This document shows, piece after piece, positions 36,205 to 47,063 of a DNA stretch of 64,000 nt. Made by a program: the position numbers and the translations under genes. The DNA is from Verticillium longisporum (taxonomy: Eukaryota; Ascomycota; Sordariomycetes; Glomerellales; Plectosphaerellaceae): NCBI GenBank assembly GCA_019188255.1, contig JAETXT010000009.1, positions 3,286,001-3,350,000 on the forward strand, given 5' to 3'. The notes below the pieces were generated by a model. It was not told the DNA's origin, did not search any database, and worked only from the letters and a program-made list of their open reading frames with translations. How positions within the stretch are numbered: position 1 is the stretch's first letter; every line of letters begins with the position of its first letter.

Positions 36205-37678
36205 ATGCAGCAGTCTACGAGGCCATTGACTCATCGGTCCTCCGTTTCCGCGGCCTCGGCTTCAGGCCTCATGACCCGACAAGCCCACTCGCGGAACAGC
36301 TCTCACTCCATTTTGAGCAGTTCGCTCAACGCCAACCACCGTGTGACCCGCCGCAAGTCCATGACCAATAATACAACCAATGTCGCGGCCGTAGAGGCGG
36401 CACTCAAGGAGGCCAACGCCGACGGCTCCGTGGCCATGCCCATCGGCTCCGTCGCGCGCCGTAACACGGCCTCCAAAAGCGCCGCTGCTCGTGCCGCCAT
36501 CATGGCCAACCTGCCGTCGCCCCCTGCGAGCCTCCCACCACAACATCGTTTCCAAATGGAAAAGGATGGGTTGATGCACGAGAGTGCCATTGACGACGAT
36601 CCTCAGGACATGTCTGCCGATGAAGGTCTCGACCAGAAGGCTTCCGTGCGCCGCGCGAGTGATGGGCAGCCGCTCATCAAGGAACGGCGTAAGAGCAACC
36701 GCGTTGAACTTCGTTGCGAAAAGTGTGGCAAGGGATACAAGCACAGCAGTTGCCTGACCAAGCATTTGTTCGTTCCATCCTTTCCCCCCCGCCTCCCCTC
36801 CCTCCAGCAGCCGATTCCGGTCTAGCGATCGCCTTGGGTCGTCCACTGCAAGAAGAAGCATTCGCGGAGTGAAGTTCTGTGACTGATAGCCGACCAGGTG
36901 GGAACATACTCCCGAATGGTCCTTCACGTCCAAGCTGCTCATCTCCAAGCACCAACAAGTCCAGCTCCTCGAAGCTGCGTCGGTGCTCGTAGCCATGAAT
37001 GGGCCGGGGAAGGATTCCTCCACCCCGCCCGAGTCGGCCAAGGACTTCCAGAGCGATCCCGAGTCTGCTCCGTCACCCGAAGCGTCGGCATCGGGCTACT
37101 CGGACTCCCGGCACAGCTCTGCCGACACGACCCCGCCGCCTCAGATCGAGGGCATGGCCATGTCTGGCTCATCGGGCCCCTTTTCCAAGCGCTACAGCGG
37201 CTTCGGTCGATCGTACCAGTCGGCTCCCTCGACCAACCCCCTCGTGACAGGAAGCATGCCGAGTGGCCCAGGAGGCTTCGCACACTTCCGCCATCAGAGC
37301 CAAGAGGGCCGTCCTCCTTCTTCCGGGCGTAACACCACGGGACAAGAAGACCACGAACTGGCCGCCGCGGTGGAACTGCTGAGTTGCAGCTTCAACAGCA
37401 ACAACGGCTCGCGGACGGTGAACCTGCCTGCAGATGTACCCCCAGTGCCCCCTCTTCCCTCCCGCTACCTCGACCAGGCGGCGTCGTTCAACAATACTGG
37501 CTTCCTCAGCAGTTATCCAAGCAGGCAGCCGGAAAGCTTCACCCGGGGCGAAATCCGACACCGTGACACCAAGGCCGAGGAGAGCGACAGCATGATGGAT
37601 GACGATGAGTTCGATCGGCGATCTCGGTCGCGCAGCGATGAGGACGACGATGGCGTCTTCGGACGTATGGAGGAGTAG
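36205..37678 (+). CDS. C2H2 zinc-finger protein with a single intron-split finger
   Basis: Probable nuclear transcription factor. Exons 36205-36767 and 36898-37678 give 447 residues. The one finger, RCEKCGKGYKHSSCLTKHLW followed by EHTPEW, fits C-x2-C-x12-H-x3-H at about residues 172-191. The 130-bp intron (donor GTTCGT, acceptor CCAG) cuts it between the last two zinc ligands. KLLISKHQQVQLLEAASVL follows and looks conserved. The N-terminus is Ser/Ala/Asn-rich, and the C-terminus is acidic (MMDDDEFD, DEDDDGVF) and Ser/Pro-rich, consistent with disordered regulatory regions. I start at the first ATG of the open frame; an upstream exon cannot be excluded. Target genes are unknown. Confidence 0.85.
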
Positions 37679-38977
37679 GAATTCCTCCCATTGTCGGAAG
37701 CCGGAGTTGTCGATATTGTCGTTCGCGGCAGTCGAAGACGGAGACAGAACCGGAGTTGATTTGACCAACGAGTCGACGAGGAATGACGCCAGGGAGGATT
37801 GTGCCCTTTTCTTTTGTACCACCTTATAACTAAACCCCTTGTAAAACGAGGTGGTTCAGTCTCCGCCGCCGATCTCTCATCACCGAAGAGTGGAGAGCCC
37901 GATCCGGCTCTGTTGGGTCGATCGCGAGAGCATCTCCACGAGGTTAAAGTGAGGGACGGGCGGGCGTCGAGCGAACACCCACCAAGCATGCATGAAGCAA
38001 ACCAGATGATATCATTTTCGAGACTTTCGAGTCGGAGTGGCCACAAACATTGGCTATGCAGCTCTTCTTGCGTAGGAAGAGTGTAATAAATTCAAATATA
38101 AAAAAAACCCCCGAGACACAATTGGCCCATGATGTGAAGGATGAATTCTGTGGAATTGACTGTATGACTTGCTTGACTTGCTGGTGGACTTGATCATCAA
38201 CACAAATCCCAGCCGTTGCAAAGGTGCCGCGGCTGGCATGGTGCTGCTATCCATGACAATGTCAGGTAATGAATGGTGCGAAGACTGTCTTCGCTTTCGA
38301 AGCTTTGCAGCCGAGCGAGGGCTTCATCCACGGGAGATCGAAGAGGAAGCCCGACGGTCTGACGAGCTGGCTGACGGTTGCTTTTGAAGGGCAGATTCCC
38401 GCGAGATCAAGGTTGGGAAAAAATTCTGCTTCAAGGGTCCTCGAGGAAGAGCACATAACCCCTGTATCTGCTGACCGAATGCTGGCTAGCTTCGTCGTCC
38501 TGCGTGAACTGTCTCCGTTTGGTTGTGGGGTTTTCTTCCTCTGGCCAGCCCGTGGTAGGCAGGTGGAAGCACCAGCCAGTAGCAATGCAACGCCGACTGA
38601 CAAGCTAACGAGCTCTCCGTGCCAGGCAGGTAGGTGCGCGAGTGGTGGGCCTGTGTTGGCTGACCTCAGCGCTCTTCTTCTGTTGTTGTTTCCCTAGCGA
38701 CGTCACCACCCCCACCGCAACAGCTCTTTGCGCTCGCAACCTAGGTACCTACGGTGCTACCTGGAGGTACCCTATCGCGGCCTCTTCTGCTCGCACACAC
38801 ATTGACTGGCAACAACCCTCCTTCTACCTGTTCGCCTTGCCGCACATTTGAACTGATTCGTTCCATCACTCAACGTCACCGTGACTATTTCTTTTCCTTC
38901 CCCCTTTTGTTTCTTGAGAGAACACTCTTCCATTCCTTCCGTCCAACACCGACAACTAGAATTGATCGAGAACCGCA
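37679..38977. other. Intergenic region with CT-rich leader
   Basis: 1.3 kb between two plus-strand genes. The last 150 bp are CT-rich, as in a fungal 5'-UTR. A GGTACCTACGG...GGTACC element lies at about 38743-38770. No gene is seen. Confidence 0.45.
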
Positions 38978-40257
38978 ATGCCGACACTACGCAGAGCTGC
39001 GAAGAGGTCCGAAGAGGCCCAACACGATGGTCTTCACGTCGATGAGTCTACACGCGCCCTCGAAACCGTTGCGGCGAATCTCGAATCCGTGACGTCGCAC
39101 CCCGAGAGCGGTGTCGTTGAGGCGCTGGGTGTTGTCAACGATGCTACTGAGGTGGTCGCACGCAAGGCGGATGATGCCATTGTCGCGACCAAGGAGGCGG
39201 TTGCGCCAAAGGTCGCGAGCAAAGGCCGATCGAAGCTGCCGACCGTCCTCCAATTTCCTCTTGTGACTCTGCTGAGCTTCAGCGTCTCAAGCCTGTGCTA
39301 CAGCTTCCTCAATGAGTGGAGTGGTGGGGAGCTCATGAATGTGGGCAAGAGCCTGGATACTTGGGGCGAGGTTGGGATTCTGGCGGGCTGGAGGATGTGA
39401 GTACCTGTGATCGCAACAGAGGAAGGTCAACAACAGCTGACTTGGTGTAGATCTGAGCTGGCCCTTGGTTGGTTCGGCAACTTTGATGGCCTCGACCTTG
39501 CTGCGCTGAATCTCCTGGCGCATGGCCGTGCCGTATGATTGACCCCTCCCTTCCCAACGAATGTTCTCCTGACCATCTGGCCACCCAGTTCTACCTCTTG
39601 TCCACCTTTTACAACATCAGCACACCTACCGTGCTGTCGGCTCTCGGCATTGAGATGCTCTCCACCTTTGCGCCTTTCACGGCCCTTCGACCCCTCTCTG
39701 GCGCCCACGCTCCCGGTTCCAAGGGCGTCGCGAACCGCGAGATCATCACCGATGCGCCTATCCAGATCTACACCACTCTGCTCTCGGCTTTGATCTACGG
39801 CATCACCCTCTTCATCGCCCTGCACACCTTCCTCCCGACTAGCCTGATTCTCTACTTTGAGAACATTCCTAGCCTGACGCCTGCCTACACGGCGAACTAC
39901 CTGACTATCCTGCCCATCACCTTGGCTTTCGGCTTCGCGGCGCGCACCTTTATCTTCACGCCCTTTGCCGCTACGGGCCGCAGCAAGGAGGATGGCCGCC
40001 TGGGCGAGTTCGATCCCGTTACCGCGACGCTCGGCGAAACAGTCGCGTTCAACCTCTGGGGCTACACGTCGCGCGCCAAAGTCATCATTCTCCGCACCGG
40101 AGTTGCCATGGCCGTCACGGGCATCAACACGTACCTGCAGACGCACATGACAGTCGGCGGGGTTGAGACCCGTGGTGCCGCGGCGTATGCCCTGCCGTGG
40201 GTGGGCGCCACATTCTTCACGGGGTTGGCGCTCGCCTTTGTTGGTGGTGAGGCGTAA
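38978..40257 (+). CDS. Conserved polytopic membrane protein of unknown function
   Basis: Exons 38978-39396, 39451-39532 and 39589-40257 give 389 residues. The first 90 residues are charged and soluble. Then come hydrophobic segments at about 90-110 (VLQFPLVTLLSFSVSSLCYS), around YLLSTFYNIS, IYTTLLSALIYGITLFIAL, LTILPITLAFGFAARTFIF and a C-terminal ALPWVGATFFTGLALAFVGG, so four to six membrane passes. WGYTSRAKVIILRTGVAM looks like a conserved loop-helix. There is no signal peptide and no family I can name. Splice sites are canonical and the frame is open, so the gene itself is secure. Confidence 0.82.
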
Positions 40258-41283
40258 GCTGGGGCGCTTGAGGCAGGCGGGCAGAATGAGATGTCGGAAG
40301 GCTTGAAAATGGGACGTGCCAGAGAGGTCTAGGGACCATGACAATGTCATGCGACTCTTTGCTGGAAACGAGAGATCGAATCGTCGATGGCTGTGCCGCA
40401 ATTTCACGATGAGCTTGGGTGTGGATGGCGTAGGGACGGCTAGCTTTATGGTTTGTATTTTACTTCCTATGTATACCGAGTATGTATTGTTTGATTAGGA
40501 AGCTGTTCAATCTCGCAAGGGGATCCGATGGCGTGATGACTGGAAGCTCAGACGGTCTTTTCTCTGATCGACCACAGGGCTGAGCAAGGGTTCACTTGGC
40601 AGAGGGACTTTGGCTGTACTGTGCCTCACGAGATGTGGTTTGAGAAAACTAGGGGTGTGAAAAGTGTTGCACAATGTTGACTCCAATGACCTGCTGGGCT
40701 ACTGAACTAAAAGCAGCAAACAGTTGCTTGATGCCAAAGCAAAGCTTATAGTGGTTTGAATTTCGCGGTCTCCGCCTCGTATGACACCCACTCACAGTGC
40801 TTGCCCGGGCCCACGAGCGTCGGCTCATAATGCCATCTATAAGCTACTTTAGGTAGACAGCAAGTACATTCGTTGTCAATGCAAAGGCAGATATGGCGGC
40901 ATACTGCAGAGTCTTACAGGGCAAGATAGTTGTCATTGTAGCCAGGCACCATAGGCAACAACGCGGGCAAACCTCGGCACGCGGGTGATGTCAGAGCAGC
41001 GGGACCCAAGCATGACTGGCGCACGAACCAATCGCCCGCATGCAGGGGCCTTGCTCTGGACCCCCCCTGAAGCTTGAGCTCCATTGGGGCTTAGCGCGCG
41101 GCAAGCAGCCCAGAGAGCCTCGCGCATTCGTGTACGACCTCCACGTCCCTCGTCGAACGCGACCTGCCTTCCGACTGCCACACCCCTCGTGCATCGCGTC
41201 GGTCGACTCCTCGGCACTCCTGCACCGACAAAACTCGACAAGACGCGTGCTGAACTGCCCTTTTCTTGACGCCATCGCCCACC
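40258..41283. other. Intergenic region
   Basis: About 1 kb between two plus-strand genes. No ORF, RNA gene or repeat is recognised; the last 100 bp are the CT-rich leader of the PHD-finger gene. Confidence 0.4.
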
Positions 41284-43957
41284 ATGGCTGCCGTCGACGC
41301 CTCGGCCGAGGCTGAGGACGCAGTCTCTCCAAAAGACAAGACAACCATGGAGCAAGACATGCCGCAACCCCCCCTCAGTGCCATCAACAACCCTCTGAAT
41401 TCACTTCAGATGCGCGCCGATCCTGATGCCCAAGCTACGGTCACCGACTTTCTCGACTTCACCGAGTATCTCCCGTCCGACATGATGCGCTCCCTGACGT
41501 TGATCGGCCAGCTCGATTCCCGCTACCACGACGCCTCACTGGACGTGCACAACATGACGACCACATGGGGGCAGCTTCCCAAGATCCCGGCCGAGACGCG
41601 CCCCGCACCGAGTCAGCTTCGCGCCGACATCTCCGACGGCCTCAACAGGACCGTCAGCTCGCGGGCCTTTGCGCACGCCGAGGCCATGCGCATGGACGAG
41701 AACGTGAACCGCCACTACAACCGCGTCAAGCTGATCCTGTCCAAACTGCAAACAATGTTCGAAAACTATCCGACGGAAGACGAGCAGAAGAGTCCTGTTG
41801 CCGTGGCCAAGTCGCCGCAGCTGGCGAGGGCTCCGAAGCCGACGCTGCGCCTGGCCAACGGCGAGAAGGCGCGGCGTCAGATGATCCCGCGCATCACCGT
41901 CCCCGGCGAGGTCCTGGCGCCGTACGACAACTTTGAGGCCTACAGCTCCGACAGCGACGAGAGCTCCGACGACGAGGACGTGGAGATGGCGCCGTACAAA
42001 GCCGGCGCCGCGTCCAACGCGCGCGTCAAGCTCATGAAGCCGCCCAAGACGCCCAAGCCGCAAAAGACGCCCAAGGCACCCGGCTCGAGACCGCCCAAGT
42101 CGGCGGGCGGAGCGGGCTCGGCGATTGCGCCGCCCGCCACGCCCCTGCCGCCGCCGAAGAAGCCGCCCGAGAATGCCGTGATTGGCAGCGCAGACGCCCC
42201 GTGGCTCCAACTGACTGCGTGGGAGCTCGCCAAGCTGAGAAAGCGCATGAAGAAGAATGCGCAGTGGACGCCCAGCGACACGATGATCTCGCGAGAGCTC
42301 AACGACCTCGGCCGTGGCATTGATGCGTACCGAGAGGCGAAGAGAAAGGCGGAGGAGGAAGGCATCGCCTTTGACCCTGCTCCTTCGGCCATCGCTGCCG
42401 AGTCGGAGAATGGCAACCAGCAGACGCCCGAGGGCGCGCTGAGCGCTGCAGCTCTGCAGTCGGACGAGGTCCAGCTGAGCAACAGGGGCATGAAGCTCAA
42501 CGAAGCCAAGAAACTGAAGAGAGAGTCGCTCGCGAAACAGGCGGCTGAGGAGGCCGAGGAATCTGCCCGCCTATTTAATGAAACGGCGAGGATGTTGATG
42601 ACGCCCCAGCAGCCGCAGTCTAACTCGCAAGCGAAGGCGTCGAGCAAGCCCCTGCTTCGGCCAATCGAAGCCACAAGCGCAAGAGAGATTCGGCGACGGA
42701 GACGGAGCCTCCAAAGATTGGCGAGCCAGAGAAAGCCGCGCCGCGGCCGCCGCCTGCCAAACGGACCAAGACGGAAACGCCAGTGCCGCTTCCTCATCTA
42801 CGCGCAAGCCTGGGCACCCAGCCGCTGACCGAGACGCCGTTTCTCCCGCCTGTCTTGACGCCAGGGGGCACAGCCGTGACACCTCATTCGACCACGCCAG
42901 TGCCGCTTCCTGTCCCCGGGCAGGACGCGACCAAGAGGACGGTGTCCCCGGCGTTGTCCAAAGAAAATGGCGCCGGTGCTGGCACAATCACGACGGTCAT
43001 TCCTGTCAAACCTCCCGCTGAGACCCCTGTCCCAGCTCCCATTTTATCACCAAGAAAATCCACCACACCCATCCTTCCTCCCATCCACCAGTCATCAAAA
43101 AGAGAGACAAGGGGCGACGTGGCGAAGAAGCCGTCGTTCTCAGAGTCTGAAGTCTCCCAGCAGTCGGCCCCTGTCCTGCCACCGCTCCAGCTGGAGCACA
43201 CCGACCAGCAGCCAGAACCACGCCAACTACGCCAGTCGTCCGCCGCGCCCTCCATCAAACAAAGCAAGTCCCGCTCTAGCACGCCGGGCCTCACGCCGGG
43301 CCCAGACGGCACATTTCCCCGCGCGCGCCCCGCCTCCCGCGGCCACGCTTCGAGTCAAGAGCCGCAGCCCTCGCTGGCGACGGACCGGCCGCGGCGCGCC
43401 AGCACAGCGCGCAACACGCCCGTGCCCGACGCCGCCGCCGTGGCCGTGGCCGCCGCACTCGCGGCGCGGCAGACGAGCAAGCGCACGAGGCGGCCGGCGC
43501 CGGGTGTCGTGAGCACGACAACGTCAGGCGGTAGCAGCGCCGTCGGCAAGCGCCAAAAGGCACCCAGCGTGAAGAGGCGCGTGCGGCCGCAGAAGAAGAG
43601 CAACGGGCAGCAGCAGATGGTGGAGGAGACGGAGGAGGTCGATGACGAGGGGAACCCGATTGACGCGGACGAGGCGCGCTACTGCCTCTGCGACCGCGTC
43701 AGCTTTGGGGTCATGATCAGCTGTGACAATACGGTGAGTTTTCCTTCGACGAACCCCCCCCCCTGCTCGCGATATGCTAGAATGTGCGCTGACGTCCCCG
43801 CCAATGGCAGAACTGTCTGAAGGAGTGGTTCCACCTCGAGTGTGTCGGCCTGAGCGCCATTCCGGCGCGGACAACTAAATGGTACTGTCCCGAGTGCAGG
43901 GTTGCTCTGAACATTGGGGAAAAGGGCGAGGTGACGGCGAGGGGGGTCAAGGCCTGA
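41284..43957 (+). CDS. ING-family PHD-finger chromatin protein (one apparent 1-base break)
   Basis: Inhibitor-of-growth family protein, a histone H3K4me reader that in fungi is a subunit of histone acetyltransferase or deacetylase complexes (yeast Pho23, Yng1, Yng2). Exons 41284-43733 and 43811-43957, restored length about 865 residues. The N-terminal ING domain (about 45-165) has VTDFLDFTEYLPSDMMRSLT, then LIGQLDSRYHDASLDVHNM and NRHYNRVKLILSKLQTMFEN. A long Pro/Ser/Lys-rich linker follows. The C-terminal C4HC3 PHD finger runs from YCLCDRVSFGVMISCDNTNC through EWFHLECVGL to WYCPEC and is split by the intron. The frame shifts near 42661 (CTTCGG-CC), where one missing C joins LLRP to NRSHKRKRDSATETEPPK. 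Which complex it serves is undetermined; Pho23-like is the best guess. Confidence 0.9.
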
Positions 43958-44402
43958 CGGACGCGACGGCCCGCTTTCTGGGGCTGACGAGCAGACCGGA
44001 CGCGAGGCATGGCTTGAGCTACATGTGTGCTGAGCTGGTCGGGGGGATCGGAGGCTATTTAGGGGTGACGGCAATTATCAGCGTTTCGAGGTTCAAGGTT
44101 CATTTTGACAGTGTTATGGCTGTATGGGTAAGCTGTGGTTGGGCGTCCAGGTAGCCAAGGGTATTCTATTCACCACGTCCTCTATTTAGCCATTCGCAAT
44201 CCGAGAGCGTTTACGTTTTGTGCTGCTATTCGTCTGGGGAGACAGACATGGCATGTGGAACTACTTCGAATCTGTAAGTCCTGGTCTACCGTTCTGATAG
44301 ACACCAGGACAGCAACGAGAGCGCCGCGTCAGGTCCATCGCGCACGGGATGAGAGGTCTCGAGTCGCCGCGCCGAAGCACGGCCGCCTCTACCGACACGG
44401 TC
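43958..44402. other. Convergent 3' spacer
   Basis: 445 bp between the stops of the PHD-finger gene and the SnoaL-like gene. Nothing beyond expected 3'-UTR sequence is visible. Confidence 0.4.
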
Positions 44403-44906
44403 TCACGCCTCGGCCGGCACCCACTCCAACCCCGTCTTCTCGCTGAGCCAGACCTGGTAGAAGGCCATCTTCCACGCGCCGTCGTGCCTCTCCCACACGG
44501 CGCGCGCGGCCCAGCTCAGGACCGTCTCCCGCTCGTCGGGCGCGACCCTCGCCACGACGCCCTCGAGCATGAGCTGCACGCGGCCCTCGGTCACGGCGCC
44601 GACGTAGGCGCTGCTGGCCCGGTGCGACCGCGCCTTGACGTCCTTCCACATGGTGGCGCGGAAGCGGCGGAGGGCGTCGGTGCCCTGGGCGCCGGCGCCG
44701 GCCATGATGGCTTTGGCGTTCGGCGTGAAGTAGCCGAGCCAGGCGTCGTTGGCGGCGGGGTCGTCGCTGACGCGGTAGAAGTCCTGGATCGCCTGGACGA
44801 GGTCCTGCTGCAGGGCTGGGCCGAGGATGGTCGTCTCGGGGAAGGGGTTGATGCGGCTGTACTGGTCCTGTGGCGCGCTGGTGCGTGGCGTGGCATCATC
44901 CGTCAT
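44403..44906 (-). CDS. SnoaL-like (NTF2-fold) protein
   Basis: Single-exon gene for 167 residues with the layout of the SnoaL-like/NTF2-like superfamily: an N-terminal helix LQQDLVQAIQDFYRVSDD, then NDAWLGYFTPNAKAIMAGAG, a second helix GTDALRRFRATMWKDVKARS and beta strands SAYVGAVTEGRVQLMLEGVV and AWKMAFYQVWLSEKTG. Such proteins include small isomerases, hydrolases and non-catalytic binding proteins, so the substrate cannot be predicted. There is no signal peptide. The start MTDDATPRTSAPQ is the first ATG in frame. Confidence 0.8.
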   Translation of the reverse strand: MTDDATPRTSAPQDQYSRINPFPETTILGPALQQDLVQAIQDFYRVSDDPAANDAWLGYFTPNAKAIMAGAGAQGTDALRRFRATMWKDVKARSHRASSAYVGAVTEGRVQLMLEGVVARVAPDERETVLSWAARAVWERHDGAWKMAFYQVWLSEKTGLEWVPAEA

Positions 44907-47063
44907 CGTGCTTGGCGTGCTTCCGACCTTGCCCTCTGACCGAAGCTAATGTTCTTCGACGAGGGGGTGATGAGAGGGCCAAGATGCTGTGAGGTTGTTG
45001 AAGATGGATGTACTGTAGGTACCTACTGTACCTAAGGTAGGTAAGGTACCTAGGTACACAGACCACAGCTGCCAGCCAGGTGCGCACGCAAGATGAGATA
45101 AGCATGCCGGCCCCCAGACTGGAAACAGTAGCAGGACGCCAGGGCGAGGCCAAACGCGTGTCAGAGTATCAAGTGATCCCGTGCTAGGTTTATCCCGAAG
45201 CTAGCCTGCCTGGCAGCCTGGCTTCGCCGCCTAGAACAGGCAAGGGAAGCATGGAGAGGCACAGCGATGACATAATGGGGTCCGCGAGCTTGGTGGCCGC
45301 GATGAAACGCGAATGATCACAAAGGAACCGAACAGCCCCCGAAGGGCCCCTCCTACGTCAGCGCGTGCGATGCGTCCAATGTCCCGCTGCCGTGTTCTCG
45401 TGGGCCTTGATCCGGCGCTGAGTGGCCAGCTCACCTGACCACACCTGTTGTTGTACTGAGGTACTCACTCAGGCGGGGACATGGCAGGTCCATGGGCATT
45501 CAACGTGCACCCGTCAGCTGGCATTGATCTGGCAACATGGCTGGGCCAAAAGCTAGCGGGGTACCATGTACATTCGCGCAACTTGGATGATGGGTTGACC
45601 TGGCACGCCCAAGTTCCCCAGGCCGTCAAGTCGAGTGTTGTTGGATGAATCATCCGGGAAAGGGAGATTGCCGTTTTCATGCCGTGCTGTCGCTAGGTCT
45701 GTCCCTGATGGCGGTGGATGGCGTCAGCAGAAGAGCCCACGGTCATGATGAGGATGATGGATGCATCGGCGTGACTGTTCCGTTTGACTGCTTTGTTTGA
45801 CTGGGCGAGGCCGACCACGGCGCGTCAGCAGCTTGTACCTTCTGAGGCTTCGGCGCTGCCCGGCCACGGCACAAGACTGCGCAGCGTGCCTGGCGCCCTT
45901 GCCGCCTTGGGGGGGGATGGGTGTGGGTGGCCGAGGACAGAGACGGGTGCGAGGGTGAGGTGCATGTGTTGGTGTTGGGGCATCCGATTGCGTCGTCTGA
46001 TGGGCTATTGAGATGAAGTGGCTCTTGGAGGCATGGGGAATGAATGCCATGCGGGAAAAGGCGGTGCTTCGGGAGATTGAGGCCATGGCGACCTCCTGTC
46101 GTACCCAGGGTACTGAGTGTACCTGACTGGTATGTTGAACGGAGAGGCGATGACAGTCTGAGCGATGAGGGGCCAAGTCGGCCGCGCAGGAGGAACCTAC
46201 CTAGGTACCTGCTGTAAAGTTAAGGTACCTAGGTAGGTACCGAGAAGAGGGGAAATGTCCCTTGCTAGGAGCGGCGATAAGGTACCTGCTTCCCCCGCCC
46301 TTTGACGCCTTCCCACCTGCCCACCCCTGTTCTCCATCTGGCAGCGGGCCAGATTTAGCGCCATCCCACTGGAACTGAGAGTACTGTATCACACCCCTCT
46401 CAGCACCCTTTTTAGCGCGACACCCCAGGCATCCGTCACCCCATCCAGCAGGCCCCCCCCCCCCCAAAGGACCCCCGACCACGGCCCAGAGCACGCAAAG
46501 CCCCGCCGCCATCCCCCCCGTGTTCCGTGTCGCATCTCCACTGCCTGACTGGACGCTACTCCTACCCTACGATGCCTTACCTGAGTCTCCATCTCCCCTC
46601 TGGTTCCCTCCCTTCTTGTCAGTCAGTCACGAACAAACACCACGAAACCATACGAAATCACGATAGCATCAACCAAACGTAGAAACTTTTCTTTATTTGT
46701 GTCTTATAGATTTGCCTCTCACGACCCACGACCCTCAGTAATAATCCCAGCTCTCCTCTCCCTGAGCTCCGCCCACAGGACAGGATCCACCCCTTTGTCC
46801 TGCGGCTTCCGGCTCCCCCCCACGACAGTATCACGACCGCGACTTCTCCTGTTGAGTCGCCTCGAGAAAGCGAACCTCTCTGAATCCGACATCGTAAACT
46901 TCTGAGCAACTTGCATCATCAAACCTCCCTACAACGAACCCTGGCTTGCCTTTCCCACCCTGCCTTTGCAACCGCTGCCCGGTGCCCGAGCCGAGACGTT
47001 GCCCCGCCGAACGCCAGTACCAGGGCGGCATACCTGCTCTGGCTGCCTGCGCACCACCACTTA
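44907..47063. other. Intergenic region with two TAGGTACC clusters
   Basis: About 2.2 kb between divergent genes. It contains GGTACCTA/TAGGTACC clusters at 45011-45058 and 46196-46242 and a C run at 46458-46467. The final 400 bp are CT-rich and probably the promoter and leader of the BCAS3-type gene. No coding sequence is recognised. Confidence 0.5.
46196..46242. repeat. CCTACCTAGGTACC / GGTACCTAGGTAGG inverted repeat
   Basis: ACCTACCTAGGTACC and, about 18 bp later, GGTACCTAGGTAGGT form an inverted repeat with arms of about 14 bp that could extrude as a hairpin. A related block lies at 45011-45058. Both are intergenic. Confidence 0.7.
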
